From assembly GCA_036399835.1 (NCBI GenBank), contig DASWMI010000021.1, positions 1 through 61,261 on the forward strand: a stretch of 61,261 nt of DNA. Reading direction: 5' to 3'. The notes beneath the pieces are model-generated. The model searched no databases and had not been told where the DNA came from. It was given only the letters and a program-made list of their open reading frames with translations. Positions 8,150 through 17,247 of this stretch are shown one piece after another (the first letter of the stretch is position 1; every line of letters begins with the position of its first letter). This DNA is from DASYML01 sp036399835. Its GTDB lineage: Bacteria > Acidobacteriota > Blastocatellia > Pyrinomonadales > Pyrinomonadaceae. The position numbers and the translations under genes were made by a program.

Positions 8150-9457
8150 TCAAGTCGAACCGGCTTTAATCTGATTGCTCGCCTCCCATCCTCTTTCACG
8201 CCTCAGCGTGGACCTTTCGAGGATGAAAATCTGTAGCACAAAATTCAACAGGAAGTAGAAGCTCGTCCCCATCGCCAGCCCGATCATTCCGTAGCGGATG
8301 TAGATCATGATTTTGAGCGGGATGTAAAAGGTATAGGTCAGAATAAATAATCTGGTCGGAGTCCGGGTATCGCCCATGGCGTAGAAGGCGACCGAAGTTA
8401 TCTGGCCCACCGCGCCGCCCGCCAGGACTCCCGACAACGCGATCATCACGAGCCAGAGCGTGCGCACGTTGTTGGCAGTGATGCCGCCGTGACCGACGGC
8501 CAGATGAAGTATGGGCTGGCCCATCAAGAGCAACAATAGACAGCCCGTGCCCGTCAGCACGGCCATCCATAACAGTCGCTCTCGATAGATGCGACGGTAA
8601 CGATCCCATCTTCCGGCCTTGGCTTCAATCGCCAGCATCGGGACCATCGGCGCGGAGATGGCCTTGTTGATAATCTGGTTGCTGACGGCGTAAATCTGCT
8701 GTCCGATGTAGAGCAGCGAGAGGCCGCCTTCTCTGCCGAGCGAGGTTAGCAGCCGGTCTATCAGCGGGTCTGTCTTGTAATAAGTCTGGCCGAGCAGAAA
8801 GGGCCTCGTCCGCCGCCACGCTTCCTTCATCGTCGGCGAGCGCCAGCTTGGACGCTGCCAGCGCCCCATGACGGGCAGCAGGAGCGCAATCTTGACACCG
8901 TTGTTGAGAACTATGGTCCAGGCGGCGGCGTAGATGCCAAAGCGCGGGAGCGTCCAGAAGAGAAAGAGCAGCGAGACGATGTTCGCCAGCACGGGCGAGA
9001 GTTCGGCCCAGATAAATTTTTGGCGCGCGTGATAAAAGGACCAGAGGACTACGACGCTGGCGTTAAAAACCATGCTGATGAGCTGGATTCTGGTGAGCCT
9101 CACGGTCAGCGTCTTACCGGCGACGGAAAATCCGGGCACGAGCAGCGGGACCCAGTAGCTCGATGTCGCAAAGAGCAGGACGGCGATGAGGCTAAAAAGC
9201 AGCGTGATACCTAGAAAAAAGCTCAGCGCATCACGACGAAAAATCTCTTCGTCTTCGGTTGCCAGCAAGGGCACGAGGACGTGTGCCAGAGAGGTGCTGA
9301 TGACCAGGAAAATAAGCTGCGGCAATGCTCCCGAGGCGAAGAAGGCATCCGTCTCGACCCCGACGCCCAGTCGGGTCACGACATACCAGGGCATGAGGAT
9401 CGCCAGCGCGGCATTGCAGATCGCCAGCCAACCGAGAGTGAAGCTTAGCTTAATCAA
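8150..9457 (-). CDS. MurJ/MviN-like lipid II-type flippase
   Basis: Polytopic protein of 435 residues of the MOP exporter superfamily, closest in motifs to the MurJ/MviN branch. The sequence has LVISTSLAHVLVPLL early, and SVAFYAMGDTRTPTR near residue 368-382, which matches the conserved AxYAxGDxRTP segment of that family. A dozen or so hydrophobic segments cover almost the whole chain. It would flip undecaprenyl-linked oligosaccharide across the inner membrane. MurJ proteins for peptidoglycan are usually about 500 residues, so this shorter copy in a glycan locus is more likely a dedicated exopolysaccharide flippase. It is transcribed opposite to its neighbours and lies 212 bases downstream of the next minus-strand gene, with a mobile-looking repeat between them. 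Confidence 0.85.
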   Translation of the reverse strand: MIKLSFTLGWLAICNAALAILMPWYVVTRLGVGVETDAFFASGALPQLIFLVISTSLAHVLVPLLATEDEEIFRRDALSFFLGITLLFSLIAVLLFATSSYWVPLLVPGFSVAGKTLTVRLTRIQLISMVFNASVVVLWSFYHARQKFIWAELSPVLANIVSLLFLFWTLPRFGIYAAAWTIVLNNGVKIALLLPVMGRWQRPSWRSPTMKEAWRRTRPFLLGQTYYKTDPLIDRLLTSLGREGGLSLLYIGQQIYAVSNQIINKAISAPMVPMLAIEAKAGRWDRYRRIYRERLLWMAVLTGTGCLLLLLMGQPILHLAVGHGGITANNVRTLWLVMIALSGVLAGGAVGQITSVAFYAMGDTRTPTRLFILTYTFYIPLKIMIYIRYGMIGLAMGTSFYFLLNFVLQIFILERSTLRRERGWEASNQIKAGST

Positions 9458-9544
9458 TCAGATTCCCAATCACGCCGCGCGAGTTGAACGAAAGCCGAAA
9501 ATGACAACTCGCGCTCTTTAAGAGAGTATTTCAAACCGAACCTT

Positions 9545-9665
9545 AGCCACCGCAGGCACGGAGGCACAGAGAGAGAAGACAAATCAGGATGCGATAAGAG
9601 TTTTCAAGACATCTTTCCTATTTATGCTCTGTCTCTCCGTGCCTGCGGCGGCTGATTTTGAAATC
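9545..9665. repeat. MITE-like ~120-bp palindromic element, copy 1
   Basis: Terminal arms AGCCACCGCAGGCACGGAG (9545-9563) and CTCCGTGCCTGCGGCGGCT (9635-9653) are inverted with one mismatch. The core, GATAAGAGTTTTCAA around 9593-9607, reappears in reverse orientation in the copy at 20105-20233. Both ends and core are conserved between the copies. It has no coding capacity. The location between two convergent-free minus-strand genes and the palindromic ends suggest a non-autonomous mobile or REP-type element. Confidence 0.8.
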
Positions 9666-9669
9666 CGTT

Positions 9670-11013
9670 CTAAAAAAGCTCTTCCAAAAATTTTGTTCTG
9701 GACCAGAGACGGACAAAGCCTCCGGCCCCTAAGATGACCAGCAGTATCCAGTAAATATAACGCAGGCGATACAGAGAGCCGACGTTGACGACGATTAGTC
9801 CCAGCCCCAGCATCCCCGCCGCAGCCGTCAAGAGCACCAGCCAGAGAGCCAGATTGTGATACTTCTCTCTGAGCGCGACGATGATGAAAAAGCAGTTCAG
9901 GTACATCAAGAGGGTCTCCAGCCCGGCCAACAGGCTGCCGAGCAGACCTATGTTCAGCCTGCCGCTCATCCACATATTCGGGAACGGAGCGAAGAACCCG
10001 ATGATCGCCGCGCGTGGCAGATAAAGCACGATATCTCCCAGACTCCGTAGGCTGACATCATCATCAAGATTGGATTGACCCTCTGCGCGCCTGCTTTCTT
10101 TGATAAATTTCTCTCGGCGCTCGGCTACGCGCTGCCAGAACGGCGCGGCCTGCATCTTTTCCATGAAAGTAGTACCTCTCTCAGACGGCGACATTTGCTG
10201 GCTCTTAAAAAAACCGCCTGATTTGGGAATCATCAGCGCAGAGCACAAAAGCGCCAAAGACACTATGAGGCTGCCCGCGAGCAAGCGTCTCTCGCGCCAC
10301 ATCCGTATGAGCAGGAGCACGAAGCCCAGACCCGCCATGATGCGCACGACATCCCACATCGCCGCGCGGACGATATAGAGCAGGATGAGCGTGAGGCACG
10401 CGCAGGCTCCCGACAGAAGGCCCGCCTGCCAGGAGTATTTACTGGTCAGGGCGCGCGTCATGATTAAGAGCAGCGCCAGCATGACGACATCGAGTAAGGG
10501 GTCTCTGAGCAGTTGCGTCGTGTGCAGCAGAAGCGAAGGCCAGAGGGCGACGATGGTGGCGGCAAGCAGTCCAGCGCGGCGGTCGTAAATCTCACGGCCC
10601 ACCTTGAAGACCAGGACCAGAGACGCGAGATAATAGAAGAGGTTCAACGGCTCGACGGTCAGGATGTTGAATCTGGTCCAGGAACTGAAAGGTGCATAGA
10701 AAAGCGAGTAGAGCCTGAGGTGTAGCTGGCTCGGCGCGATGGCCCAGGCGAGAAATCCTTCCGTCTTCAGAAGCCGGGCCAGATACATGATCTCGTTCTC
10801 GTATATGTAGCTATCGGCGGCAAAGATGCCTAGCCCGTTATCGTCAAAGTGAGAAGGCCACAGTTGCGCTCTCCCGATGGAGAACATCAATAGGACCATG
10901 ACGATATGCATGGTGGCCGCCGCCAACAATAAATGGCTGGCCTTGAGCCGCCCCGCGGCCCGCTTTAACCTGGCTCGTAGAGAAAGATTGCTACTCGTTT
11001 CCATGCGGTTCAA
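9670..11013 (-). CDS. Polytopic membrane protein, GT-C-like
   Basis: Integral membrane protein of 447 residues with a basic N-terminus (LRARLKRAAGRLKASH), about ten hydrophobic segments and an acidic extracytoplasmic loop (HFDDNGLGIFAADSYIYENE, about residues 55-75). This layout is shared by GT39-type glycosyltransferases and by several unassigned proteins of O-antigen loci. A soluble loop of about 70 residues (SQQMSPSERGTTFMEK region) separates the two membrane halves. It resembles the plus-strand gene at 6609, which also has a YLVVL-type helix run and an ALF-rich midsection, but the identity is low by eye. The start MNRMETSS has a second possible ATG four codons later. Function not certain. 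Confidence 0.72.
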   Translation of the reverse strand: MNRMETSSNLSLRARLKRAAGRLKASHLLLAAATMHIVMVLLMFSIGRAQLWPSHFDDNGLGIFAADSYIYENEIMYLARLLKTEGFLAWAIAPSQLHLRLYSLFYAPFSSWTRFNILTVEPLNLFYYLASLVLVFKVGREIYDRRAGLLAATIVALWPSLLLHTTQLLRDPLLDVVMLALLLIMTRALTSKYSWQAGLLSGACACLTLILLYIVRAAMWDVVRIMAGLGFVLLLIRMWRERRLLAGSLIVSLALLCSALMIPKSGGFFKSQQMSPSERGTTFMEKMQAAPFWQRVAERREKFIKESRRAEGQSNLDDDVSLRSLGDIVLYLPRAAIIGFFAPFPNMWMSGRLNIGLLGSLLAGLETLLMYLNCFFIIVALREKYHNLALWLVLLTAAAGMLGLGLIVVNVGSLYRLRYIYWILLVILGAGGFVRLWSRTKFLEELF

Positions 11014-11355
11014 TTTAATTTGAGCCGGACTCCATCATCAATCGTCCTGCGCCGCCCGGATAGAGCAAACCCCTCAGAAGCCCTCTCAGGCATCTTCCCG
11101 AAAAGATAGTTCTTGCGCGTCTACGGATGATTACCTGCGTGGCTTTGACCCGGACCGGACAGCCAGAGCGTTCTCGGCGAGAGCCTCCAAACCGCTCTCT
11201 TTATCACAGACGCTTTGGACAGAAACACGAGCGTTCGATAATATAGGCAAATCTAGGATGAAAGTCATGTCCGGAGAGGACCGAGACATGCAGGGAAGCG
11301 CAGGAGGCCGAAAGAGATTCGCCAATCGCTCCCCTCTCATGCTCAAATACCTAAC
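11014..11355. other. Divergent intergenic region
   Basis: Separates the minus-strand membrane protein from the asnB-like gene. It holds the promoter described at 11216-11244. A minus-strand open frame spans 11131-11442, but it runs antisense into the conserved start of asnB and looks spurious. No RNA gene recognised. Confidence 0.5.
11216..11244 (+). promoter_or_regulatory. Candidate sigma-70-type promoter for the asnB-like operon
   Basis: TGGACA (11216-11221, five of six matches to the -35 consensus) and TAATAT (11239-11244, four of six) are separated by 17 bases. The overlapping GATAAT (11237-11242) matches five of six but with a 15-base spacer. The start codon of the gene lies about 105 bases downstream. 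Confidence 0.45.
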
Positions 11356-13236
11356 GTGTGTGGAATCGTCGGCATAGTTCATAGTGATCAAGCTGCGGTT
11401 GAGCAGGCTTTGCTCTCGCGCATGTGCGAAGCCATACGCCATCGCGGACCGGACGAAGACGGCTTCTACTTCAAAGGCTCGGTCGGGCTTGCCATGCGCC
11501 GCCTTTCAATCATTGATCTCAAGGGCGGCCAGCAGCCCATGCATAACGAAGACGGCTCGGCCTGGATAGTCTTCAACGGCGAAATCTACAATTATGCCGA
11601 GCTGCGCGAGCGTCTGGAAAAACTGGGCCACAGCTTCTACACGCACAGCGACACGGAAGCGATTGTGCATGCTTACGAGCAGTATGGCGCGGATTGTCCC
11701 AAGCACCTGCGCGGCATGTTCGCCTTCGCCATCTGGGACGAGAAGAAAGAGGAGCTACTGCTGGCCCGCGACCGTGTTGGCAAAAAGCCTCTCCTTTATG
11801 CTGAGGTCAATGGCAAGCTCATCTTCGGCTCGGAATTCTCGGCCCTCCTGCTCCACCCCGACATCAGCCGCGAGATAGAGCCTGACGCCATACATTACTA
11901 TCTCTCTTTCATGTGCGTGCCCGCACCGCTGACGGCCTATCGCGCCATACGCAAGCTTGAGCCGGGCCACACCCTGCGCTGGCACAAGGGCGAGACGCGT
12001 ATAGAGCGTTACTGGCAGCCTGACTTCTCGAAGAAGCTTAAAATCAGCGAGGAGGAGGCGGGCGAGCGTGCGCTGGAAGTCCTGCGCGAAGCCGTCCGCG
12101 TCCGTCTCATGTCGGAAGTCCCGCTCGGCGCTTTCCTTTCGGGCGGAGTGGATTCGAGCGCGATTGTCGCCCTCATGAGCGAGACTTCGAGCGAGCCTGT
12201 CAAGACCTTCTCGATAGGGTTCGAGGAACAGGATTTTAGCGAGCTGCATCACGCGCGGCGCATCGCCGAGCATGTCGGCGCGGAGCATCACGAGTTCATC
12301 GTGCGCCCGGACGCGATGGAAGTCTTGCCCACGCTCGTAGAGCATTACGGCGAGCCTTACGCGGACTCCTCAGCCATCCCGACCTACTATGTTTCAAGAG
12401 AGACGCGCAGGCATGTGACGGTCGCGCTCAACGGCGATGGCGGCGACGAATGCTTCGCAGGCTACGAGCGCTACATGGCGATGCGGATGGCCGAGCGTTA
12501 TCACAAACTGCCTGGCATCCTGCGCGCATCTCTGATCGAGCAGACTTTCGATTGGCTGCCGGAGGCTGGCGGTCATCGCAGCCCTTTGACGAAGGCCAAG
12601 CGATTTATGCGCGCGGCCTCGCTCCCTAAAGTCGAGCGTTATCTGCGCTGGATCAGCGCCTTTGACACTGCGGCCAAACGAGAGCTTTACTCGGACGAAT
12701 TCAGACACCGGACAGAGCACTTGAACGCCGCCAGCTTTCTAGAACCCTGGTTCGCAAAGGCGAACGGCGCGGGCGTGGTTGACGCGGCGCTCCTCGCAGA
12801 TACGATGACCTATCTGCCCAACGACCTGCTCGTCAAGGTTGATATTGCGAGCATGGCCGTCTCTCTGGAAGCGCGCTCGCCTTTTCTGGACCACCACGTG
12901 ATAGAGTTCGCGGCCTCTCTGCCTGAGAAGCTCAAGCTCAAGGGGTTGACGAGCAAGTATATCTTAAAGCGCGTGCTCAAGCGTTTGCTGCCTGCGGAAA
13001 ATCTGGAGCGCCCGAAGATGGGTTTCGGCGTGCCCATCGGCCACTGGTTTCGCGGCGAGATGCAGGGCTTTCTGCGCGACAACCTGCTTTCCGAAAAGGC
13101 CCTCGGGCGCGGCTTCTTCAAGCCCGAAACGGTCAGGCGATTAATCGAGCAGCACACCTCTGGCGAGCAGGACTACTCGCACTCGCTCTGGACCTTGTTG
13201 ATGCTCGAGCTATGGTTCGAGAGGTTTATTGATTAG
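11356..13236 (+). CDS. asnB: Asparagine synthetase (glutamine-hydrolysing) family, copy 1
   Basis: Two-domain amidotransferase of 626 residues. Residue 2 is the N-terminal nucleophile cysteine (MCGIVG), so the GTG at 11356 must be the start. The glutaminase half shows RHRGPD, RRLSIIDL, NGEIYNY and HSDTEAI. The synthetase half starts with the ATP pyrophosphatase loop SGGVDSS (262-268), followed by LNGDGGDECFAGYERY. In glycan loci such enzymes are thought to amidate sugar carboxylates (uronamides) rather than aspartate, using glutamine-derived ammonia. That role is an inference here, supported by two more copies at 37289 and 41733 and by the AlgD-like dehydrogenase at 47955. It begins a plus-strand run with a methyltransferase and nucleotide-sugar genes. 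Confidence 0.92.
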   Translation: MCGIVGIVHSDQAAVEQALLSRMCEAIRHRGPDEDGFYFKGSVGLAMRRLSIIDLKGGQQPMHNEDGSAWIVFNGEIYNYAELRERLEKLGHSFYTHSDTEAIVHAYEQYGADCPKHLRGMFAFAIWDEKKEELLLARDRVGKKPLLYAEVNGKLIFGSEFSALLLHPDISREIEPDAIHYYLSFMCVPAPLTAYRAIRKLEPGHTLRWHKGETRIERYWQPDFSKKLKISEEEAGERALEVLREAVRVRLMSEVPLGAFLSGGVDSSAIVALMSETSSEPVKTFSIGFEEQDFSELHHARRIAEHVGAEHHEFIVRPDAMEVLPTLVEHYGEPYADSSAIPTYYVSRETRRHVTVALNGDGGDECFAGYERYMAMRMAERYHKLPGILRASLIEQTFDWLPEAGGHRSPLTKAKRFMRAASLPKVERYLRWISAFDTAAKRELYSDEFRHRTEHLNAASFLEPWFAKANGAGVVDAALLADTMTYLPNDLLVKVDIASMAVSLEARSPFLDHHVIEFAASLPEKLKLKGLTSKYILKRVLKRLLPAENLERPKMGFGVPIGHWFRGEMQGFLRDNLLSEKALGRGFFKPETVRRLIEQHTSGEQDYSHSLWTLLMLELWFERFID

Positions 13237-13305
13237 AGCGAGGGGCCGGAGCATTGAAGACGCTCGCTCGCTGACACTTCCTCAACCGAAATTGCAGAAG
13301 CTCTT

Positions 13306-14256
13306 ATGTCTCAGGCCAAGGCCCAAATCTTAAAGCGTAATTGTCCGGCGTGCGATGCTGCGCGCGGAAGGGAGCAGGGTCAGCGTAACGGCTTTCAGAT
13401 GCTTCGCTGCCAGACTTGCGGCACGCTCTACACCTCGAGCCTGCCGGATTCGACGGGCGCGCAGGATTACGACGGTTATTACAGCGCGGAGAATTTGACC
13501 GTCCCCGATTTTATACATAGCCGACTGAACGACATAGTGGCCGGCTTTGACGCTTACAGGCAGACGAACCGCCTGCTCGAAGTCGGTTTCGGGGCGGGCG
13601 CGCTGCTTCAAGCCGCCGCGCGCGCGGGCTGGCAGACGCTCGGCGTGGAAGTCTCGCGGACGGCTGTGGAGTCTGCGCGCGAGCAGGGCTTCGAGGTCTT
13701 TTGCGGAGAACTGTCGGAGGCCGCCTACCCCGCGGGCCACTTTGACGTGGTGACGGCGAGCGAGCTTTTGGAGCATGTGCCGGACCCTCTGCCGCTGCTG
13801 CGCGAGATTGCGCGCATACTGCGTCCGGGCGGTCTCTTCTGGGCCACGACTCCGCACGCGAAGGGAGCATCCTCGCGGCTGCTCGGGCTTGAATGGAAGG
13901 TCATCAGCCCGCCCGAGCATCTGCATCTTTTTTCCAGGAATGGTATAAAACGATTGATGCTCAAGGCCGGGTTTCAAGTGGTCCACGTTGATACGCAGGG
14001 CTTGAATCCCGTAGAGGTCTGGCGCACCTTGAGAGGAGAGCGCGGCGGCGTCTCCACCGGTCCAGCCGGGGCCGTAGAGACAGAAGGCCGGACCAGTCAT
14101 CAAGAGACTGCGGCTTCCGGTCGCCTGGCTTCCAGCTATCAGCTTAACGAGGCGATGACCAAAAGCCCTTCTCGCCGCGCCGTCAAGAGGATGGTCAATG
14201 GGCTGCTCAACGCCAGCCGCCTCGGAGATTCTTTGAAGATTTACGCTGTACGTTAA
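13306..14256 (+). CDS. SAM-dependent methyltransferase with N-terminal zinc ribbon
   Basis: Class I methyltransferase of 316 residues. Residues about 12-45 have the pattern CPAC...CQTCG, a four-cysteine zinc-binding module. The Rossmann SAM-binding motif is LLEVGFGAGAL (about residues 89-99). Motif II is GVEVS, and the post-motif segment DVVTASELLEHVPDP matches the family's acidic turn, followed by LREIARILRPGGLFW. The C-terminal ~75 residues are low in conserved motifs. It would probably methylate a sugar hydroxyl or carboxyl of the glycan. It lies 69 bases after the amidotransferase and 20 bases before the RmlA-like gene, so it is likely co-transcribed. A second zinc-headed methyltransferase is at 26941. 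Confidence 0.83.
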   Translation: MSQAKAQILKRNCPACDAARGREQGQRNGFQMLRCQTCGTLYTSSLPDSTGAQDYDGYYSAENLTVPDFIHSRLNDIVAGFDAYRQTNRLLEVGFGAGALLQAAARAGWQTLGVEVSRTAVESAREQGFEVFCGELSEAAYPAGHFDVVTASELLEHVPDPLPLLREIARILRPGGLFWATTPHAKGASSRLLGLEWKVISPPEHLHLFSRNGIKRLMLKAGFQVVHVDTQGLNPVEVWRTLRGERGGVSTGPAGAVETEGRTSHQETAASGRLASSYQLNEAMTKSPSRRAVKRMVNGLLNASRLGDSLKIYAVR

Positions 14257-14276
14257 TTGACCCGGAGGAACCGTGA

Positions 14277-15047
14277 ATGAAAGGTGTTGTCTTAGCCGGT
14301 GGACTGGGCACGCGCCTGCGCCCCCTGACGGCAGTCACAAACAAGCACTTGCTGCCCGTCTATAGTCAGCCGATGATCTATTATCCGATTCAAACCCTCG
14401 TCAATGCCGGAATCACCGACATCATGATCGTGACGGGCGGCAACAACGCGGGCGATTTCCTCAAGCTGCTCGGCAACGGTAAGGCTTTCGGCCTCAAGCA
14501 TCTCAACTACACTTACCAGGAGGGCGAAGGGGGCATCGCCGCCGCGCTCTCTCTGGCGGAGCACTTCGCAGCGGGCGACCCCATCTGCGTCATCCTCGGC
14601 GACAACATCATACAGGGCAACATACGCCAGTCTGTACGCTCTTTCCGTCATCAGGGCGGCGGCGCAAAGATTCTCTTGAAGAAAGTGCCGGACCCGCAAC
14701 GCTTCGGCGTGCCCGAACTGGATGGCCGCAAGGTCCTGCGTATTGAAGAGAAGCCATCGGTCCCAAAATCCGAGTATGCCGTTATCGGAATCTACATGTA
14801 CGACGCGGATGTCTTCGATGCCGTCAAGACTTTAAAACCTTCCGGGCGCGGCGAGCTGGAAATCACGGACGTTAATAATATCTACATCGAGCGCGGAGAT
14901 ATGACCTGGGATGAGCTTGAAGGCTGGTGGACCGATGCCGGGACGTTTGAGAGTCTCCTGCACGCCTCAAACCTCGTCGCCGAAACGGGCGCCAACAACA
15001 TGGAGATGACGACACATGCAGCCGAAGCCAGCCTCGCCCGCGGATAG
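14277..15047 (+). CDS. Nucleotidyltransferase, glucose-1-phosphate thymidylyltransferase-like
   Basis: Nucleotidyltransferase of 256 residues that couples a sugar-1-phosphate to a nucleoside triphosphate, in the short RmlA-like group. GGLGTRLRPLT (8-18) is the pyrophosphorylase signature, followed by TNKHLLPVY, the catalytic acidic LGDNI near residues 108-112, and EEKPSVPKSEYAVIGIYMYD typical of RmlA. The C-terminus is shorter than the ~290 residues usual for RmlA, so it lacks the last helical region. The next gene starts inside it, with a 32-base overlap, which suggests tight coupling. It may make dTDP-glucose for a deoxysugar, but no RmlB or RmlD is evident in the window, so the product could be another nucleotide sugar. 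Confidence 0.86.
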   Translation: MKGVVLAGGLGTRLRPLTAVTNKHLLPVYSQPMIYYPIQTLVNAGITDIMIVTGGNNAGDFLKLLGNGKAFGLKHLNYTYQEGEGGIAAALSLAEHFAAGDPICVILGDNIIQGNIRQSVRSFRHQGGGAKILLKKVPDPQRFGVPELDGRKVLRIEEKPSVPKSEYAVIGIYMYDADVFDAVKTLKPSGRGELEITDVNNIYIERGDMTWDELEGWWTDAGTFESLLHASNLVAETGANNMEMTTHAAEASLARG

Positions 15048-15522
15048 ATTCAAGCGAGGCAAGATACGCGACGTGGTGGTCTACGACCTGCGCAAGTTTG
15101 TGGACGAGCGCGGGTGGCTCGCGGAGCTTTTCCGTCATGATGAACTGGCCGAAGAGTTTTATCCGGCGATGGCCTATATCTCTTCGACAGAGCCTGGCAT
15201 CACGCGCGGCCCGCACGAACACACAGAGCAGGCCGACCTCTTCTACTTTATAGGCCCTTCCAACTTCAAGCTGCGGATGTGGGACAACCGGACCGATTCC
15301 GAAACCTACAACCACGTCATGACGCTCTTTGTCGGCGCAGACAACCCCAAGGGCATCATCATCCCCAAAGGCGTCGCACACGCCTACCGCAACATAGGCC
15401 ACACCAGCGGCATCGTCATCAACTGCCCCAACCGCCTCTACATGGGCCACGGAAAACACGAGCCGGTTGACGAAATCCGCCACGAAGACGACCCCGATAC
15501 CATCTTCAGAATAGAAGACTGA
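15016..15522 (+). CDS. RmlC-like cupin (dTDP-sugar epimerase family)
   Basis: Cupin of 168 residues related to dTDP-4-dehydrorhamnose 3,5-epimerase. The N-terminus leads to VVVYDLRKFVDERGWLAELF, the RmlC beginning. The active-site stretch is GITRGPHEHTEQADLFY, and the later IIIPKGVAHAYRNIG is the second conserved block of the fold. The histidines in this pattern match the catalytic base of the family. The ATG overlaps the RmlA-like gene by 32 bases, so the two are probably translated together and act in one pathway. Since dehydratase and reductase partners are not seen nearby, the exact sugar stays open. A terminator-like hairpin follows the stop codon. Confidence 0.83.
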   Translation: MQPKPASPADRFKRGKIRDVVVYDLRKFVDERGWLAELFRHDELAEEFYPAMAYISSTEPGITRGPHEHTEQADLFYFIGPSNFKLRMWDNRTDSETYNHVMTLFVGADNPKGIIIPKGVAHAYRNIGHTSGIVINCPNRLYMGHGKHEPVDEIRHEDDPDTIFRIED

Positions 15523-15546
15523 GAACAAAGACGAACGCGGCAGTGA

Positions 15547-15584
15547 TAAGAGCTTGAAGACAGAGCCTTTTATTCAAGCTCTTT
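15547..15584. terminator. Terminator-like hairpin between convergent genes
   Basis: TAAGAGCTTGAA (15547-15558) pairs with TTCAAGCTCTTTTA (15573-15586) around a 14-base loop, with a CTTTTATTC tail. It lies between the RmlC-like gene and the convergent minus-strand gene, whose stop codon (15570-15572) is inside it. It could stop transcription from both sides. Confidence 0.6.
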
Positions 15585-16931
15585 TATTCCTCGCTCGCCC
15601 TTCAGCATTCCTCGCTCATCCTTACCTTTCTGCTTTCGATAAAAAGAGAGATTGAACTGGCGTGCTAAATCCAGTTGCTCTTTGATGGGTCCGGGATAAA
15701 GCTGCGGACAGAAAGGCTCGCCGCCCTGCTCGTAATACTGGCGCGTGCATTCGAGACCCGCCCTGCGATGTCCGGCAATCAGTTCGTAAGCCCGAAACTG
15801 TCTCCAGTTGTCGCGGAATCCAACCATGCAGAGTAGCCAGAGAGAGATGAGCGCGGCTATCTTGAGTCTCGGCCACTCCCTCAGAAAAATGGACCAGGCC
15901 AGCACGGAAAAGGGAACGAGCAGCATCCCCGCTTCAAAATAGCGTGCGAATCTTCCCTCTACGAGACCGAAACCGGCGCGGCCCACGCTAATGCTGCCGA
16001 GGCTTCCGAGTGTTCCCAGCATGACGGCGAAGACGGCCCAAGAGGAAGCCGGCAGCCGCCCGCGCCTCTTCCAGATTTCTCCCGCCACAGGCGCGAGCAC
16101 AAACAGCAGGCAAAGAGCATCCCTGTCACCCTTAACATAATCAAAACCGAAAGCCAGCGAGACGAGAGTCGCCAGAAATCGCCAGAACAAGATGGTGTGC
16201 GGCCATGTCAGCGGAGGAATCTGCGGGGCTTTCTGAAAGCCGGTGAACCAGAACGCGAGCGCGAGCGTGAGCGGCACGGCGACCAACAGTAATTGGACCA
16301 ACTCTCGCCGCCGCGGTTCGGCAGAAGAAAAAAGACGCTCAAGCTTGAAGATGCAGAAGAGCGCGAGCAGGACCAACGCGGAAGCCTCGCCGCCTCCGAG
16401 CGAGTAGGCCGAGAGTATGGCTGAGACCGTCCCCGCCAACAGAGATGTGCGTCGTTGCTCTTCGCGGAAGAGAAAGTAGGCGGCCATCAGGAAGAAGAGC
16501 ACGAAAAAATGGTAGCTGGATTGAAAGGCCCAGAGATGATTTTCATGGTTATTCGCCGAAAGAAGAAATATCAGAAAGCTAAACAAGACCCACATCGGCG
16601 CGGGCGCACCGGTCCGCCTCGCAAAACGCACGATGAGCAGCAGGACCAGTCCGAAGATGGCGAAGTTGAAGATAATCTGTATTCTCAGGTTGAGGCCCAA
16701 CAGTTGAAACGAGAGCCAGTGGACCAGCCTTGTCAGAACAATCCTGTGCTCGTTGTGAAAGGAGAAGAGCCAGCGTGGATGCAGGCCCGCAGGCAGACCG
16801 TCGGCGTGCAGCAAGTCCCATTCGTCCCAGAAGGGCACGTTTACGGAATGCTTGACGACCATGTAAAAGTGAAAGAAAAAGAGGCTGATGAAAGCCAGCA
16901 GGGGAAGCTTGAGTATCCAGTTTCTTCGCAT
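15570..16931 (-). CDS. Polytopic membrane protein, GT-C-like
   Basis: Membrane protein of 453 residues. A first hydrophobic segment near residues 8-28 is followed by an acidic loop PFWDEWDLLHADGL (about 33-46) and SFHNEHRIVLTRL. This placement of acidic residues and a histidine just after helix 1 is like GT-C glycosyltransferases using polyprenyl-phosphate donors. About ten helices follow, ending with a charged tail. The last residues are low-complexity (GMLKGERGIKELE) and encoded by the direct repeat GAGCGAGGAAT plus the hairpin shared with the convergent gene, another case of a gene end formed by repeat sequence. Function not certain. Confidence 0.72.
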   Translation of the reverse strand: MRRNWILKLPLLAFISLFFFHFYMVVKHSVNVPFWDEWDLLHADGLPAGLHPRWLFSFHNEHRIVLTRLVHWLSFQLLGLNLRIQIIFNFAIFGLVLLLIVRFARRTGAPAPMWVLFSFLIFLLSANNHENHLWAFQSSYHFFVLFFLMAAYFLFREEQRRTSLLAGTVSAILSAYSLGGGEASALVLLALFCIFKLERLFSSAEPRRRELVQLLLVAVPLTLALAFWFTGFQKAPQIPPLTWPHTILFWRFLATLVSLAFGFDYVKGDRDALCLLFVLAPVAGEIWKRRGRLPASSWAVFAVMLGTLGSLGSISVGRAGFGLVEGRFARYFEAGMLLVPFSVLAWSIFLREWPRLKIAALISLWLLCMVGFRDNWRQFRAYELIAGHRRAGLECTRQYYEQGGEPFCPQLYPGPIKEQLDLARQFNLSFYRKQKGKDERGMLKGERGIKELE

Positions 16932-17247
16932 TAATCAATACACAAAGAGCCTGAGAGCGCGATTAAGAATCAATCGCAGAGGTACAAAGGAAACATGGCG
17001 GCCATTGACATAGCCTGATTGCGGTTCGATTCGCCCGCGAGCGAAAGCCATCCCTTTAGCATAAAATTTCCGCGAGCTTAACATAAACTCGCACAGGGCT
17101 AACAAACATAAGAGCTACCCGGGAGAGCTTCAGCGAACGATTCCGGCTTGCTTCCGGTCTGTTAGCTGACAGGGATAAGAGACGGTGTTCTAATGTGCAG
17201 CTCTGTAGATAGTCTTCATAGATTCCATAGCAGGAGACCCCCTCTCA
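16932..17247. other. Divergent intergenic region
   Basis: Region of 316 bases between the minus-strand GT-C-like gene and the small membrane protein. It contains CGAG/CTCG and GCTAACA (17098-17104)/TGTTAGC (17160-17166) inverted arms. It is relatively A/T-rich near 17060-17090 (TAGCATAAAATTT), where promoters for one or both flanking genes are likely. No RNA motif recognised. Confidence 0.4.

Noticed and set aside
11131..11442. Minus-strand open frame of 103 codons across the asnB start
   Set aside because: It overlaps the conserved MCGIVG start and the candidate promoter, and has no recognisable features.
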